From contig NC_088775.1 of NCBI RefSeq assembly GCF_954871325.1, positions 68,239,561-68,303,560 on the forward strand: DNA of 64,000 nt. The letters run 5' to 3'. Made by a program: the position numbers and the translations under genes. The DNA comes from Gordionus sp. m RMFG-2023 (lineage: Eukaryota > Nematomorpha > Gordioida > Chordodea > Parachordodidae). Below, one piece after another: positions 45,800 to 59,690 of this stretch (positions within the stretch are counted from its first letter, which is position 1; every line of letters begins with the position of its first letter). Under the pieces are notes generated by a model. That model was not told the origin of the DNA. It was given only the letters and a program-made list of their open reading frames with translations, and made no database searches.

Positions 45800-47312
45800 A
45801 ATATAGAGCTATTATTCTTTAAATATAACAATCACTCTTCCATCGAGTGCCCCGGTAAAAAAGTCTAGCGTGGAAAAATTACAGACTAACAGGGGTGCCT
45901 TAATGATAAAAATTATCATATACTTTGCCATATAAATAATTAAAATCGAATTATTAAAATCTAATTTTGTACATAGATATGATATGAGTTCAATCAAATT
46001 TTAGCTCGCTTCTAAAATTTTAACAATAGAATCCTGAATTAAGCATCGGCACATATTACTTAAATATAATAAAAAATGCATCTGTTACAAATGTATCGTT
46101 TTCTAGATACACTTTTACTAATGTATCTACTAGATATGTTTTTAGACTATGCCTGTATCAAGATTCTTTTGAAAAGTATCTCTTAACAATGCTGCTTTTA
46201 ATGTCCACTATTTCATCGTCAAATAAAACAATTCAGAATTAAAATTTTGTACTGAAGTTTCTTTAATTCTAGGTTTTTCTACCGATTTCCTTAAATATGA
46301 TATATGTTTATTTGTCATTTTGTTCTTTTGTGCAGGTCTTATCGAAGGGGCTCAAGTTTAATACTGGTATATATATTTATAAAATAACTATTTCAAATCA
46401 GAATAGAAGTAGACACTGGTTAAAAATAAAAGTGATCTATAAAATATTAGGAAACACCACCTTATAGATGTTCGTCACAAAAAAGAATGCGTCCATGTTT
46501 AAAATATGTTTAATATATTAATATTTTTCATAAATCTGTTAAATTTGAATTAGCATTTATAACACTATAAAATAAAATATAATTAATTTGCAATAATAAT
46601 ATTAAACATAATTTATGTAATATTTCTGATTTTTTAAAAATATAATTTACTTTTAATGTATAAGAAGCAAAAAATTTGGCGGCCATTGAAAATAGTGTCA
46701 TTTTGGCAGCTAAGGGTGGTTGCCTCGTCTGTTCCCCCTTTCGCTCGAACCGATTTAAGCTAAGAGAAATTTACTCAAATTCAGTCCGGGTTTAACATGG
46801 TGATGGCTGACAAACGAATAGAAGAATCAGTTTAGATGGGTGAATTGTCAATGAGGTTTGTTTCTTTATGAGTATAAGTAAATGTAGGATGTGATGAAAA
46901 AACTTAACCATCTCCATATTTACAAAATGCACTAAAATGTCTGATGTCATATCGAAAAGATAGAGGTCGGTGCTAAAATAAAAAAGATACTGTGTGGGAG
47001 AACAAAATGAGTTGATACTATTATATAAGACGAATAAATAAGTTGACATCAGAAAGAAAACTTGCCTCATAATGCCTACAAAAAAATATAGGCGAGGTAT
47101 GCAAAGTAACACCTGCTTGCAGCAATGAAATAGGAGGCACTCAATGTGGCATGTTGAATAAATACCAGTATTGTGATCTCAGGCTTTGCTGAAATGATAG
47201 AGGTTTTAAGTTGATTATAGCAAGAGGGTAGACGTATACTTTGTCCATCATAAGGCTAGGAAAGTTAAGAAACTCAACAAGGAAACATCGATAAAGAAGG
47301 TAGGAAAAAAGA
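45800..47312. other. AT-rich intergenic DNA
   Basis: No convincing gene. A short minus-strand open stretch at 46792-47112 has no recognisable domain. Repeats of gtatctaga type near 46100-46190 resemble those at 43400-43500 and 48615-48720 and are probably ends of old hAT copies. Confidence 0.5.
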
Positions 47313-48205
47313 CCTGGAAAAAAACGCCCAAAAATGAATCGCTGGAAAAAAACAACCGGGAAAAAAATTCTCCGAATAATTTTTTTTTAAATTATCAATA
47401 ATAACTCCGCCGCTAAAATATCGAAAATATTTCTAAAAATTATATTCAATATTTTCTGAACGCTGAGTATTTATTCTCGACGTTCGAGGATTTTTTTGAG
47501 CATTATTTCTGTTTTAATTCTAAGCGACATATAGGGCAATAAAATATGAGAATGAGAATTGATAAATCTCGGGCCAAAATAAAAAATCTGGGCTGGCCAT
47601 TATCATTACTCAGCTTATTATAATATTTTGCTTAATATCACAGAGACTAAGATATCCAATTAGTTTATTTTATAAATTGTTTTGTTTAATTTTCACCAAA
47701 CCTGGGTTCGGGATAAGACCATAATATTATACATGTATTGGTTAGGGTTAATCAATAATAATTTTAACCATAACATTATACATTATATTAATTAGGGTTA
47801 ATTAATAATAATTTAAAAATTTGGTTAGGTTTAATATTAATCACTACAAGTTATTATTTATAATTTTTGTTTAACAATATTTGGGGAATTTTTTATTAGG
47901 AAAAATTTTACAAATTTTCTTTTTATTTTGCTGTTTCTCAAGGATAATTTAAAAAATTTCCTCATGGCCAAAATACAACTAATAAAAAAATTTTTAAATA
48001 TTTTATTTCAAATTTTTTTTCCTATTTGTTAATTTTCTAAAAATAATTTAATATTTAATAAGATCAAAAAAAGGGGAATTATTTTCCGGTGGAATTCTTT
48101 CCGGTGAATTATTTTCTGTGGGATTTTTTTTCCCGTGGAATTATTTTCCAAGGTAATTTTTTTTAGAGATTTTTTATCCAGGGAATTATTTTCCTAGATT
48201 CGATA
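47313..48205. repeat. Fold-back-like repeat with GGAAAAAAAC units
   Basis: The left side (47313-47385) has spaced units like ctggaaaaaaacaaccggga; the right side (48068-48200) has five or six head-to-tail 16-bp units such as ggaattattttccggt, in inverted orientation to the left ones. An AT-rich interior of about 700 bp separates them and no coding sequence is seen. The family is unknown. Confidence 0.5.
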
Positions 48206-48971
48206 AAGAAATAGAGACAAATTAAAGATAGAACGGTTAAAGCGGATCACGTCGTAAATATTTTCTTGTGAACAATTAAGACATTATATCAAATTATGCA
48301 TTGAAAGCTGGAAGATAAAATTCGCCGCGAGAAAGTTGGAAGGATATCTAAAAAAATATGTTCAATTTTTACACTTTGAATATTCAAAAACAATTAATTT
48401 TTATAGAGTTAGGGGAGACTGAAGTTAGTCGTTAAATTTTTAAATAGATTATAAAATATTAATCTTTTCAGAATGATACCGATAGTTATCTCAAACTTTG
48501 CCTATAATTAAGCAATAATTAATTTTTTTAGATATCGAATACCTTTCCCTCAATTAGTAAAAGTGGGTTTTTTGAACGTACAAGCTTCTAACTGTGAGTA
48601 GGTAGCAGAGTTGTTAAAGTATCTAGATATAAAAATGTGGTATCTCTAGATAAGATTTTAGTTAAAGTATCTGTATCTAGATATTATTTTAGGAGTATCT
48701 GTATCTGTTTTTAGATACTTTTTAAGATATATTATAATATACTTCTATTTAGCGCTTTTTATATTATAAATAAAAATACTTGAATGTAAAATTTATTTTA
48801 TTTCATATGAGCATATAACTTAATATTTGTAAAATATTAAAACTTATATATAAAAATAAAAAAGAATATATAAATATTAATTAAATATTATGTCCGAGTT
48901 ATCAATAACAAACAAATTCTGATTACAATCCATCTCAAGGAATTTGCCATTTTTAATTGCAATGGAATTGG

Positions 48972-50321
48972 TATTTTATTTTATTTTTATTTTATTTTTA
49001 TTTTATTTTATTTATTTTATTTTATTTTATTTTATTTTATTTTATTTTATTTTATTTTATTTTATTTTATTTATTTTATTTTATTTTATTTTATTTTATT
49101 TTATTTTATTTTATTTTATTTTATTTTATTTTTATTTTATTTTATTTTATTTTATTTTATTTTATTTTATTTTATTTTATTTTATTTTATTTATTTTATT
49201 TTATTTTATTTATTTTATTTTATTTTATTTTATTTTATTTTTATTTTTTATTTTATTTTATTTTATTTTATTTTATTTTATTTTATTTTATTTTATTTTA
49301 TTTTATTTTATTTTATTTTATTTTATTTTATTTTATTTTATTTTATTTTATTTTATTTTATTTTATTTTATTTTATTTTATTTTATTTTATTTTATTTTA
49401 TTTTATTTTATTTTATTTTATTTTATTTTATTTTATTTTATTTTATTTTATATTTATTTTATTTTATTTTATTTTATTTTATTTTATTTTATTTTATTTT
49501 ATTTTATTTTATTTTAATTTTATTTTATTTTATTTTATTTTATTTTATTTTATTTTATTTTATTTTATTTTATTTTATTTATTTTATTTTATTTTATTTT
49601 ATTTTATTTTATTTTATTTTATTTTATTTTATTTTATTTTTATTTTATTTTATTTTATTTTATTTTATTTTATTTTATTTTATTTTATTTTATTTTATTT
49701 TATTTTATTTTATTTTATTTTATTTTATTTTATTTTATTTTATTTTATTTTATTTTATTTTATTTTTATTTTATTTTATTTTATTTTATTTTATTTTATT
49801 TTATTTTATTTTATTTTATTTTATTTTATTTTATTTTATTTTATTTTATTTTATTTTATTTTATTTTATTTTATTTTATTTTATTTTATTTTATTTATTT
49901 TATTTTATTTTATTTTATTTTATTTTATTTTATTTTATTTTATTTTATTTTATTTTATTTTATTTTATTTTATTTTATTTTATTTTATTTTTTATTTTAT
50001 TTTATTTTATTTTATTTTTTTATTTTATTTTTATTTATTTATTTTATTTTATTTTATTTTATTTTATTTTATTTTATTTTATTTTATTTTATTTTATTTA
50101 TTTATTTTATTTTATTTTATTTTATTTTATTTATTATTTTATTCTGTTTTATTTTATTTTATTTTATTTTATTTTATTTTATTTTATTTTATTTTATTTT
50201 ATTTATTTTATTTTATTTTATTTTATTTTATTTTATTTTATTTTATTTTATTTTATTTTATTTTATTTTATTTTATTTTATTTTATTTTTATTTTATTTT
50301 ATTTTATTTTATTTTATTTAT

Positions 50322-50327
<6 letters not shown>
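48972..50327. repeat. Pentanucleotide (TTTTA)n array, about 1.36 kb
   Basis: A nearly pure array of TTTTA units, with occasional 4-base or 6-base variants, over 1.36 kb. Reading through it gives a long open frame of F, Y, I and L repeats on the plus strand, which is a by-product and not a gene. Confidence 0.98.

Positions 50328-50356
<29 letters not shown>
50328..50356. repeat. (CA)n microsatellite at gap edge
   Basis: About 14 CA repeats directly after the pentanucleotide array and ending at the assembly gap, so the true length is unknown. Confidence 0.95.
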
Positions 50357-50556
50357 NNNNNNNNNNNNNNNNNNNNNNNNNNNNNNNNNNNNNNNNNNNN
50401 NNNNNNNNNNNNNNNNNNNNNNNNNNNNNNNNNNNNNNNNNNNNNNNNNNNNNNNNNNNNNNNNNNNNNNNNNNNNNNNNNNNNNNNNNNNNNNNNNNNN
50501 NNNNNNNNNNNNNNNNNNNNNNNNNNNNNNNNNNNNNNNNNNNNNNNNNNNNNNNN
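50357..50556. other. Assembly gap (200 N)
   Basis: Exactly 200 undetermined bases, most likely a placeholder size, following simple repeats that would stop assembly. Confidence 0.99.
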
Positions 50557-51591
50557 TATATAATTTTTTTTAAAAATCTACAATTAAAGAAGTGCTATAA
50601 CACGCAACGCGAAATAATAATACGTACCCCGGATGTTTTCATGATTCTTAAATTCTCATTTTTTTAAATTTCATGAAGTAGTAGGAGATGGGTGTATAAT
50701 TGTTTAGTATACCCTCTATATTTAATATGAGTTATATTATACTCCTAAAATATTTTCTATTTCAGTAAAAACTATTATTTTTTGAACCGCTTAAGTAAAA
50801 AAAAATGTTGGGGCTTCGGTGTCATTTTGCAGAGATTTAAGGTTAAGCCACGTTGCTGAAATATAGTTAAACCTGCTTACAAAGTTTTTCCGTTTCTCGC
50901 ATGTTTATTTCTAGGTCCAGGATTCCATTTCATATCTGGTATAATATAACATTTTAAGTGGGTTGGATATTTATATAAATAGCTATTTATGAAAACTATA
51001 TAAATATTAAGTTGGATTAATAATCTCAAGTCTTGATGTCTGAAAATTAAAACCATATTGTCACATAAGAATTATTGTGTTGGGTTCTATTTCCGAATTT
51101 CGTATTTTGAGATGCAATCTTTTTGAAGCTTTAAAATATGTATATATATATATATACAGAACAAATAACAAAATTTGCCTCTATATAATCTGCAATTAAG
51201 TCCTAACCCAAATTATAATATTTTGTAAAATTAACTATCTAAGCACTGCAATAATTCGACAGTCATATTACATTAGTCTTTTAAATTCCTTTCCCAACAT
51301 ATTTGCATTATATCATTGGTATCATCTCCTCTTAATATTAAAGACTACTAATCTTGGCAGTTATCCTGCTTGAAAATCGGAATGAAATTCTTAAATTTGC
51401 AAAATGTATTTAAGATTTCGAACATTTGATCAGGATAATAGACATTGAATTTGAGCCTGAATTTCCTACTTATGATAAACCACCATGAATAACATTGCAT
51501 TTTCAGCCAAGTGTAAAATATTAACTTTATAAGAATAAAGAATGTTAAACAGATACAACCAGTGACTTCGATAATTCTGATCACTTAGGAT
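50557..51591. other. AT-rich intergenic DNA
   Basis: Nothing beyond a TA run near 51140. No gene is supported. Confidence 0.5.
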
Positions 51592-51945
51592 CAGGCGCGT
51601 AACCAAAGAGAAGGAAAAGGGGGAAATCCCCCCCATTGCAAATTTGACTGTTTTTGTAAATATCATTTTAAGCTAATAAAAATTTTACCCCCCTCCCCAA
51701 ATCAAAATTTTACAAATATTTAAATATCATTTTTCCAACATAAAACTTATTTTTTATAAATAAATTTTATTAAAATTTCCTTTCCTTGTGAATACATTAA
51801 CATTATTCAAAAATATTAATAAAATGGAAATTTACTCAAAGAGATTGAAATCAAACGGGAATTTATTTTATTATTATATATAATTATTTTATTAATTTCA
51901 AAATTATTAGTGAGTGAATTAATAAATATTTTTAATAATATTTTA

Positions 51946-53046
51946 CAGAGTTGTTAAGGAGCGGCGCTACATTTTTTCAAAAACACCTGGAGCGCCCTCC
52001 TTTTTAAAATTGGGGAGCGGAAGCTAGCTCCTTTTAAGGCTGGGGTGGAGGAGTGCTGCTCCACCGCTCCTTTAAATTTAATGTATAAATTAAATTATTT
52101 TTTAAATATTAATATTATTTATTAATTAAAATTCAATAAAAATGAAATTTTATTTAATTTAAATTTATCCATTATTAAATGTTTAGCCGAGTTTTATATT
52201 GGTTTTTCATCTAATCATTTTAAATATTAAACATCAAGTTTTCCTTTTTACATTGAAAATTTTTTAGAAAATCTTGTAAGTCATATTATTATTCATTTTA
52301 TAGATATATAATAAAAAAATAGTTTTATATTATGGATTTAGAGATCATAGATGAAGAAATCGAATTTCCATTTCCATCATACAGAAAATATTTTAAACTT
52401 CTAAAAGATGTTGATCCAAATGATCAAACAATTTTAAGGGTAAAATGTCTGTGGTGTTTAAATAAAACTTTTTAATTTTCAAAAGTGAGCAGCTTCAATC
52501 TAAAAAAGCATACAAATTGATTTGGAAGATTTTTTTGGATTCCATGAAATTGATCATCAGGAAGATAATATATTGGACAAATATATTTTAAATAATGATA
52601 CCAAAAATACTATTTTTGATAAATTCCCTGAATTATAAAATATCTTTATAAAATACAATACCCCGCTTCCCCCTAATACTCCTGTGGAGTGCCTATTTAG
52701 TATTGCAAAACAGGTCTTAGGGGAGAGGCGTGGATGCTTATTAGATTCTAATTAAGAAAATTTATTACTTTTAAAAAAGATTAAAATATTTTGATAGATC
52801 ATTTAATATAAATAAAGCTTTTTGATAAAAAAATATATGATTTTGTTTAGAATACCTTCTAAAAAATGAAAATCAAAGGAGCGGCTATGGAGTGGCACTC
52901 CATTACTTAGAGCGGGAGCTAGCTCCTTTTAAAAATGTAGTAGCTGGAGCTAGCTCCTTTTAAAAATGTAGTAGCGGGAGCTAGCTCCTTTTGCGAAGGT
53001 AGGAGCGGGAGCTAGCTACTTTAAAAAAAGAGCGTTAACAACTCTG
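51946..53046 (+). mobile_element. Internally deleted hAT with BED finger (CAGAGTTGTTAA ends)
   Basis: A 1101-bp element with inverted ends cagagttgttaa and ttaacaactctg and an exact 8-bp target duplication atatttta (51938-51945, 53047-53054). The plus strand retains the N-terminal BED-finger region (VKCLWCLNKTF near 52440) joined to the C-terminal dimer motif (PNTPVECLFSIAKQ near 52670); the catalytic middle is deleted. Subterminal repeats of gcgggagctagctcctttt occur about four times at 52905-53010 and in variant form at 52010-52070. Confidence 0.9.
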
Positions 53047-53149
53047 ATATTTTAATTATTAATAAATATCTATAATTTTTTAAATATTTTTCATTTACTT
53101 CCATTTTGTAGAACAGAAGAATTAGAAATACAAAATTAAATAAGGCTGA

Positions 53150-54210
53150 GCATGAAAAAAAGTAATGTGTCGTCAGAAGCGATATCATTATTGAATTCAA
53201 TTAATCAATCAGAGTTTATTATTGCTGCTAGTTGCATCAATAAATTACCTATAGCTCACTACTTTGTAGATATTTACATAAACCAAATTTAGATTTGGTT
53301 CAGGTTATTGATTTGGCGGAAAATATATATGAACAGGTAGATACAATAAGAATGAATGTAGATGAATATTTTCATAATATTTATCTAGACGTTGAATCGA
53401 AGGCTAAATTTTATGATATAACACTAATTAAACCTCGCCTAGCATCTAGGCAATTATTGAGATGTAAAATAAATATTAACTCAACTGAAGAATATTATAA
53501 AATATCCATTTTCATCCCATTCTTAGATACCTTTTTATCGCAAATAAAAGTACGGTTTTTAGATAAAAAACAAGTCTTTAGCAATCTTCAAGTTTTATTA
53601 CCCAAAGATCTAAACCTCGTCTAGCACCTAGGCAATTATTGAGATGTAAAATAAATATTGGCTCAACTGAAGAATATTATAAAATATCCATTTTCATTCC
53701 ATTCTTAGATATTTTTTATCGCATAAAAGTACGGTTTTTAGATAAAAAACAAGTCTTTAGCAAACTTCAAGTTTTATTACCCAAAGATTTCTTCGTTTTC
53801 TAATGCCATTATTGGTAAAATTAAATATTTAGCAAAATTTTATTCCTATGATATTGATACTGAAATAAATTTAAGCAGTGAATTCGAATTGTGGTATAAA
53901 TATTTACTACGTTTAGATATTTTACCTGAGCATGCTATTGATGCGCTCAATCTGTGTAAAGAAACCTTGGTTCAATTTCCTAATATTTTGAAGTTGTTTT
54001 ATATTCTTGCATGTTTGCCTCTTACAACATGTATGAATGAAAGGTAGCCAACTAGAGAAGGTTGAAAACATATTTACGAAGTACTACTTCCGAATCTCGG
54101 CTAAATGGGTTAGCTCTGTTAAATATCCACAGAGATTTGGTTCCAACGACAAACTAAATTCTTGATGAATTGGCAACATTCCCACGAAAATTAAAAATCA
54201 CATTATATTC
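53150..54210 (+). pseudogene. Broken hAT transposase with internal tandem duplication
   Basis: Plus-strand pieces match hAT transposases of the zinc-finger-MYM/52-kDa-repressor type: a 109-codon open stretch at 53295-53624 (LASRQLLRCKINI, EEYYKISIFIPFLDTFLSQI), then NAIIGKIKYLAKFYSYDI, ILKLFYILACLPLTT, and finally TYLRSTTSESRLNGLALLNI with HRDL. A segment of about 190 bp (53429-53616) is repeated in tandem at 53617-53800, so the RPRLA-like region occurs twice. Several stops and frame changes are present. Confidence 0.85.
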
Positions 54211-54706
54211 ATAGTATTTAATAAAAAATTTTGTATAATATTGTATTTGATAAGAAGTTAAAAAAAACTTGTTTCTTAAATTTTTTTCTAGTCAATATTT
54301 TATACACTACTATTAGTATTTTCAATAAAAAAATTATTTTCTACTTATATTGTATGAGAATTTAAGCTGAGGCTAGTTTTTAAAGCAAATTTTTTTTAAA
54401 AAATGACATTAAACTTTATTTCAACTTTACATTTAAAAAAACTTTATTAAATATAATATACCTAACTTAAAATAATAAAAAAATAGACTTGTATATCCAT
54501 AAGCACGAATTAGTAGATAATAGTTAAAAATGGAAATATAATTATTATTAAATTATGAATAATTTAATATAATAGCTAAAACATAAGACCCAGTCGAAGG
54601 CCGGGGAAAAGCTGGCCGAAGGCCAGGTAAGGGAGGTTTGGGGGCGAAGCCCTCAAAAAAATTCCCCCCCCCCTATCCCCATAAAAAAATACTGGATACG
54701 CCACTG

Positions 54707-57700
54707 CATAGATGTACAAATAGTTAATTTTTTGTAAGATATTAAAAAAATTTTATTAAAAGATATTTTAGGCATTACTTACGGATTAAGCATGGTGAGC
54801 AAGTTTCTTACATAGCCATGGCGCTGAATATTAAAATTTCCAAATATGTTTATGAAATTATTGTATATTTGTGTATGTGCTTATAAAGTATTAATTTTTC
54901 CTCATAATATTTATGCATTTAAAATGGGAGAATGTAATATTACATTATTTAAACATCCATAATCCTTTTATAAATTTTAGGTTGCGCTTTCCTGACTTAC
55001 TATTGCAACGAATCAGCATTTAAAGCACAGGAAGCTCTACATGAACAAAAAACATTACCAGGGGTAATTTAAAAAAAATTCATATATACAATACAAATCA
55101 GCTTAGTATTATTATAATTCTAAAACGTTCCGTATCATGCAAAAATTGGTTATTATAATTGACCTCCAAAGAGTGAGAAACATTTATACATAGAGATAAA
55201 AGATGTGATTATAACTGGCGCAGGGGTGTAGGCAGAGAATGAGAAGGTGTTTAACCTCCACCCCCCCCCCCCCTTCACGGAAAATATGATTATAGTTAAA
55301 ATATGAGTAAAGGTAAAATATATGTTTTCATAATATACTTTTCTTTTGGTATCTAGACGAAAATTCACATTTCTTCTAAATTAATAATATCTCCTTCTTA
55401 ATTTTCTACTCTGTAAAATAATCTCAGAAATTTATTCTTCTATTTAAAAAAGTGCCTTAAAAAATCATAAAAATCTAAGAATAAACAATATTTTAGAAGG
55501 CACATTTTATTTTAATAATCATATTTTTGTATAAAAAATTTCTAAATTATGTAAAAAATAATTTTAAAAGGGGGCCTTTCCCCGAGACGCTATAATTCTT
55601 ATGGGATCAGCGTTCCTCTTCAATTTTCAATTCTAAAAGAATTTACATTATTTTACTAAAAAATTGCTCAACTTTAGCCGTTGAGGGTAAAAAATCTATT
55701 ATAATTGTTCTCAATTTCATCCTAACCAATCCTTTTTATTTTGGAATCACAATTTCCAAAGATGCCCCAAGTCTTTTGACTATCTTTTTTTTATGATTCG
55801 CTACTTAATTATAAGTATATCAAAACTACAGAGATATCAGATCTCATATTCTGAAATATGGAATGTTGATTATTTATAATGGTGATGGTAAAATTTTTGA
55901 ATATTTCGTTTTAATTTTTTTTATTTTATAGGCTTTAGTGCTTCTAAATTCTTTGTTTTATCTTGAATCTTGCTAGGAATAAATTTTCGTACCTTTGATA
56001 ATAAATTTTTTTTTTTCATATTGGCCTAAGCATGCCAGCCTTATCCAGTGTTTAAGCTATTATGTGATTGTTCTCTGTACCAAGACACAGTGGCGCCACT
56101 AGCCTCTACAATCTCAATGGGCTCAAATTAACAACATCCTTAAACTCTGACTTGGTATAGCATCCAGTCAGTTGTTAAGGATTAATAAAACACAGTACAA
56201 AAAATGTATCAAAAGTTTATCAATGATTTTATCTAACGGTATCGACGAATTCTTCAATTTGTATTGGTATCGATACATTTTAAAATATATTCTTTAAAAA
56301 TTAGTTTCAAACTTAAGGCCATGATTAGAAAATAAAACCCTATACATTCTCGTCAACGAGATAATATAATAGAGATCAGAATGTTGCCTGGCCACTAACT
56401 TTATCAATAAAATATTGGCAAGTTAGGTTTAAATATCTGATCCTAGAGATCTTATATATTTAAATAATTTTTAGTTTTAATTTCAATGTTTTATCTCACT
56501 TAACGCTTAAGATTATGTTACATAGAGAAATTTAATTATAGGTTTAATATTATGGGCTAATACTATAAAAGGGTTGACGTTTTAAATTTCAATTTGTAGA
56601 TTGATTTGTAGGAGAAATTTAGAAATATATACACAATATAATGTAATATTTAGGATCGATTATTCATGATAAAAAAATTATGATTTCAATAAAATATTTT
56701 ATACATTTAATGGCCTAGAGGAGATAAATGTATAATGTTTAGAACATAATTAATTTAACACGTGGCCTAATTTTAGGTCCCTTTGGTGTATATTCGCTTC
56801 TGATATAATAACATGAAATATACTTTTACATATAAATAGTTATGAAGGTTTAATAAAAACAGTTTTCTAATAATAAATAAATAAATAATTATATTATATG
56901 TATTTTACTAACTAATGAGTAAGAATTTATCGGGGGGGGGGGGGAATGATTAAATATTGATTAATAAATTTACCAATATAACAATTATTTTTTTTCAGAA
57001 GAAAAATGATAAACTAAAAAATAAGGAGTTATAGAATTTCATTAAAAAAATATTTTTTGGGTCTTACCATACAAGTTTTATTAAAAAACAATCGGGGTTT
57101 TTAGCAAATATACAAAACTTAAATCTCCCATGGCATGCTTATTTAATTTTGAAGGATCGAATCTAGAAGCGTAGCCAGGAGGAAAGGGGGAGAGAAATCC
57201 TACTCGTGGCAAAATATTCTGAAAAAACATAAAAGGTTTATATGAAATGTGAATTGCAAAGTATTCTATTTAAAATAGATTATATTCTATTAAAATAGAT
57301 TATATTCTATTTTAAATTTTAGCAAAAATTTAGAATTAAAATATTTCTTCCCTATATTCATATTTTATCCCATGAAAATTTAAGGTATAATTTATTACAT
57401 TCTTTAAACCTTTATCATTGATGGGCGCAAGTAAACTTTATCAACCAAAAAAATTAATTCAATTTATCTTTACTAATAACTATGACTAGGCAACATTTCT
57501 GAAGTGTATGAAATGTCCAGATATCTTAACATAATTTGCTGAATAGAATTATTTAGGAAACTTCTTGTGCTACAAGAAAGAAAAAAGGTATGCCCGACAG
57601 TGCTTTCGACATCAAGCGGTTACATCATTTTTGGATCTATAAGAGCCAGTTTTGAATAGCCTTAGAGAAATATTTGAATGATCTGAATCTATTTTGTCTG

Positions 57701-59690
57701 TGGCAATATATGATTAAATTCAATATGACAGCCGATTCTCTTTGCATTGAAGTGTATTAATAAATTATTTAATTGCACCACAATTTTATGTAATATTTAT
57801 CAAAAAAATAATGGATTTGACTGAAGCTATGAGAACGCGAATATTATTATATTACAACTTAGAAAAAGAGATAACATTAACCAAAAACTTTAGGCGATTT
57901 ATATGATTATTGACGCGAATAAATTATATGATTTTTATAATAACCAAAAATAAATTTTAAAAATAACATTCAAAAAGCTCATATGAACCTCTGAAAAGTC
58001 GCTCCAGAACCTCAATACCTTTAAAATTTAATTTGATAGTTTTAAACATATTTTTTGTTCAAATAAAGAATAATTTTATATAGAATAAGGTTTGATCTTT
58101 TATATAAGATAGTTATTGGATAACTAAAACCTTTGTTATTTTTTATTTTTGATAAATTGCAGCATATAAAAAAAGTTACTTTTGAGGGTATAAATCATAA
58201 ATGTTACAAAAATTTTATATGGTAATTCGATATTAAAAAAAATATAGCCGCATATACATATTGTAGATGGCTAAAAAATTATTCATTAGAGCTGAGTGCT
58301 CTAGAAGAAACGCCCAAGGCTCGCAAGATCGTGTTCATGAGATTCCCAGTCTCATATAAAAAGGAATAATAGGCATACATAATCTTAAGTTAATAATATT
58401 TTTCGTCATGATTATTATGGAGAATAAACACATGCTTGGTTACTTATTACCTATTTATTATTATTAAACAATAGTCATATATTTATAGAGCGATGAATAA
58501 ATCTTTTATATTCCGATTTTTATGAATATAACTGTAAGGATTCTATCTATAAGAATTTTATGCATTTTGCGTAAATTCTTCGCTAGGCAAAAAAAAGTAG
58601 AACACAATTTTGTTCAGGGTGCTGAAAAAGTTTTTGAAGATTTTTTTTTGAATAATCAAATGAATAAATAAATATATAGGTAGAGATGGGGTATCCATGA
58701 ACATGGTATTATTATACATAGTTGGTAAATATTTAGATAAAATAATCCAATCGATAAGAAGCTAGAGAGTGGCTAGTCAAGCCCGATGTCCACTTATATC
58801 CGGTCTCCCTCCCCTATACAAAATATTTTGACGAAATTGTATGAAATTAATAGGGTACACAATGTTCAATTACATTTCACGTAAATCAGATTTTTTTAAA
58901 CTTAAATTCATCTTTAAAATTGAATTTTTCTTAGAATACTCAGTCGTTATTCTAGAAATGCATACCACATATACTCATACCATACTGTATTTATATTTAT
59001 AAAAATGACAAATTTTGTCGCATACAATATTATATAGATAAACTTTGATATTTATTTTAAATATGAAACCTAAAATTAAAGGCTAACCATCTGTTAGATT
59101 CCTCCGAGTCCTTAAGATCATATAATATCATTTTTTTGATATCTGCAAATATTTTATTAAATTATAATATAAGCTATTCATTTATCATTTTTATGCATTA
59201 TTAAATGTTTAATAAAAACACAATTTTAGTTTATGGTACCCGATCACCTTTAAAATAGCGAATATTATTTTTTTAAAAAAGATATAAGATGGGTTCGTTG
59301 GCTTAATATTTTTCTAATTATATAATATTTCTTCCTATTTTTCAAATGATCTTAAATTATACCAAAAAAAATCTTCGGCCATATGCCGAACAATTTGTCA
59401 AACTCTTTTAAAATATAAAATAAAATTATAATATAATTTTTAAAATCATAAAATATCAACTTACTCTATAATGGTAAATTACATTATAAAATGATATAAT
59501 AACATTTATAATTAACATAGATGTATGTTTTAGTGACAAATGGTGGACAGCTTTAAGTAGCACACTTTGTATGACATTTGAAAAGGTTCAAAGGTCAAAC
59601 TTATATGGACATCCTATTTAAAAAAAATAAACTTTCACCTGACCATTTATATATTATAAGTAAAATATTCATTATTTATTTTATTTTATT
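54707..59690. other. AT-rich intergenic DNA with repeat fragments
   Basis: No gene is supported. Fragments of GGCGTAGCCAG-type repeats are suggested by G/C runs at 55210-55275 and 55568-55595, a G13 run at 56932-56944, and gaagcgtagccagg at 57168. A tandem attctatt/aaaatagatt motif lies at 57265-57315. Confidence 0.5.

Larger units (their letters stand above)
51592..54706 (+). mobile_element. hAT transposon (CAGNGGCGTANCCA ends) with degraded transposase
   Basis: Left end caggcgcgtaaccaaag and right end (reverse complement) cagtggcgtatccag. Poly-G/C tracts lie inside both ends and a GC-rich hairpin pair near 54592-54650 (gaaggccgggg, ggccgaaggcc, ggggcgaagccctc), as in 37497-38664. It contains the transposase relic 53150-54210 and a second hAT inserted at 51946-53046. 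No matching target duplication was found at the outer ends, so one end may be displaced. It is probably the autonomous-type relative of the element at 37497. Confidence 0.7.

Noticed and set aside
46792-47112. 106-codon minus-strand open frame
   Set aside because: No domain, no composition change, cysteine and phenylalanine-rich as expected of AT-rich antisense reading; no supporting splice or promoter signal.
48944-50563. A 539-codon open frame of repeated F, Y, I and L
   Set aside because: It is the reading of the (TTTTA)n array running into the CA repeat and the assembly gap; there is no real protein.
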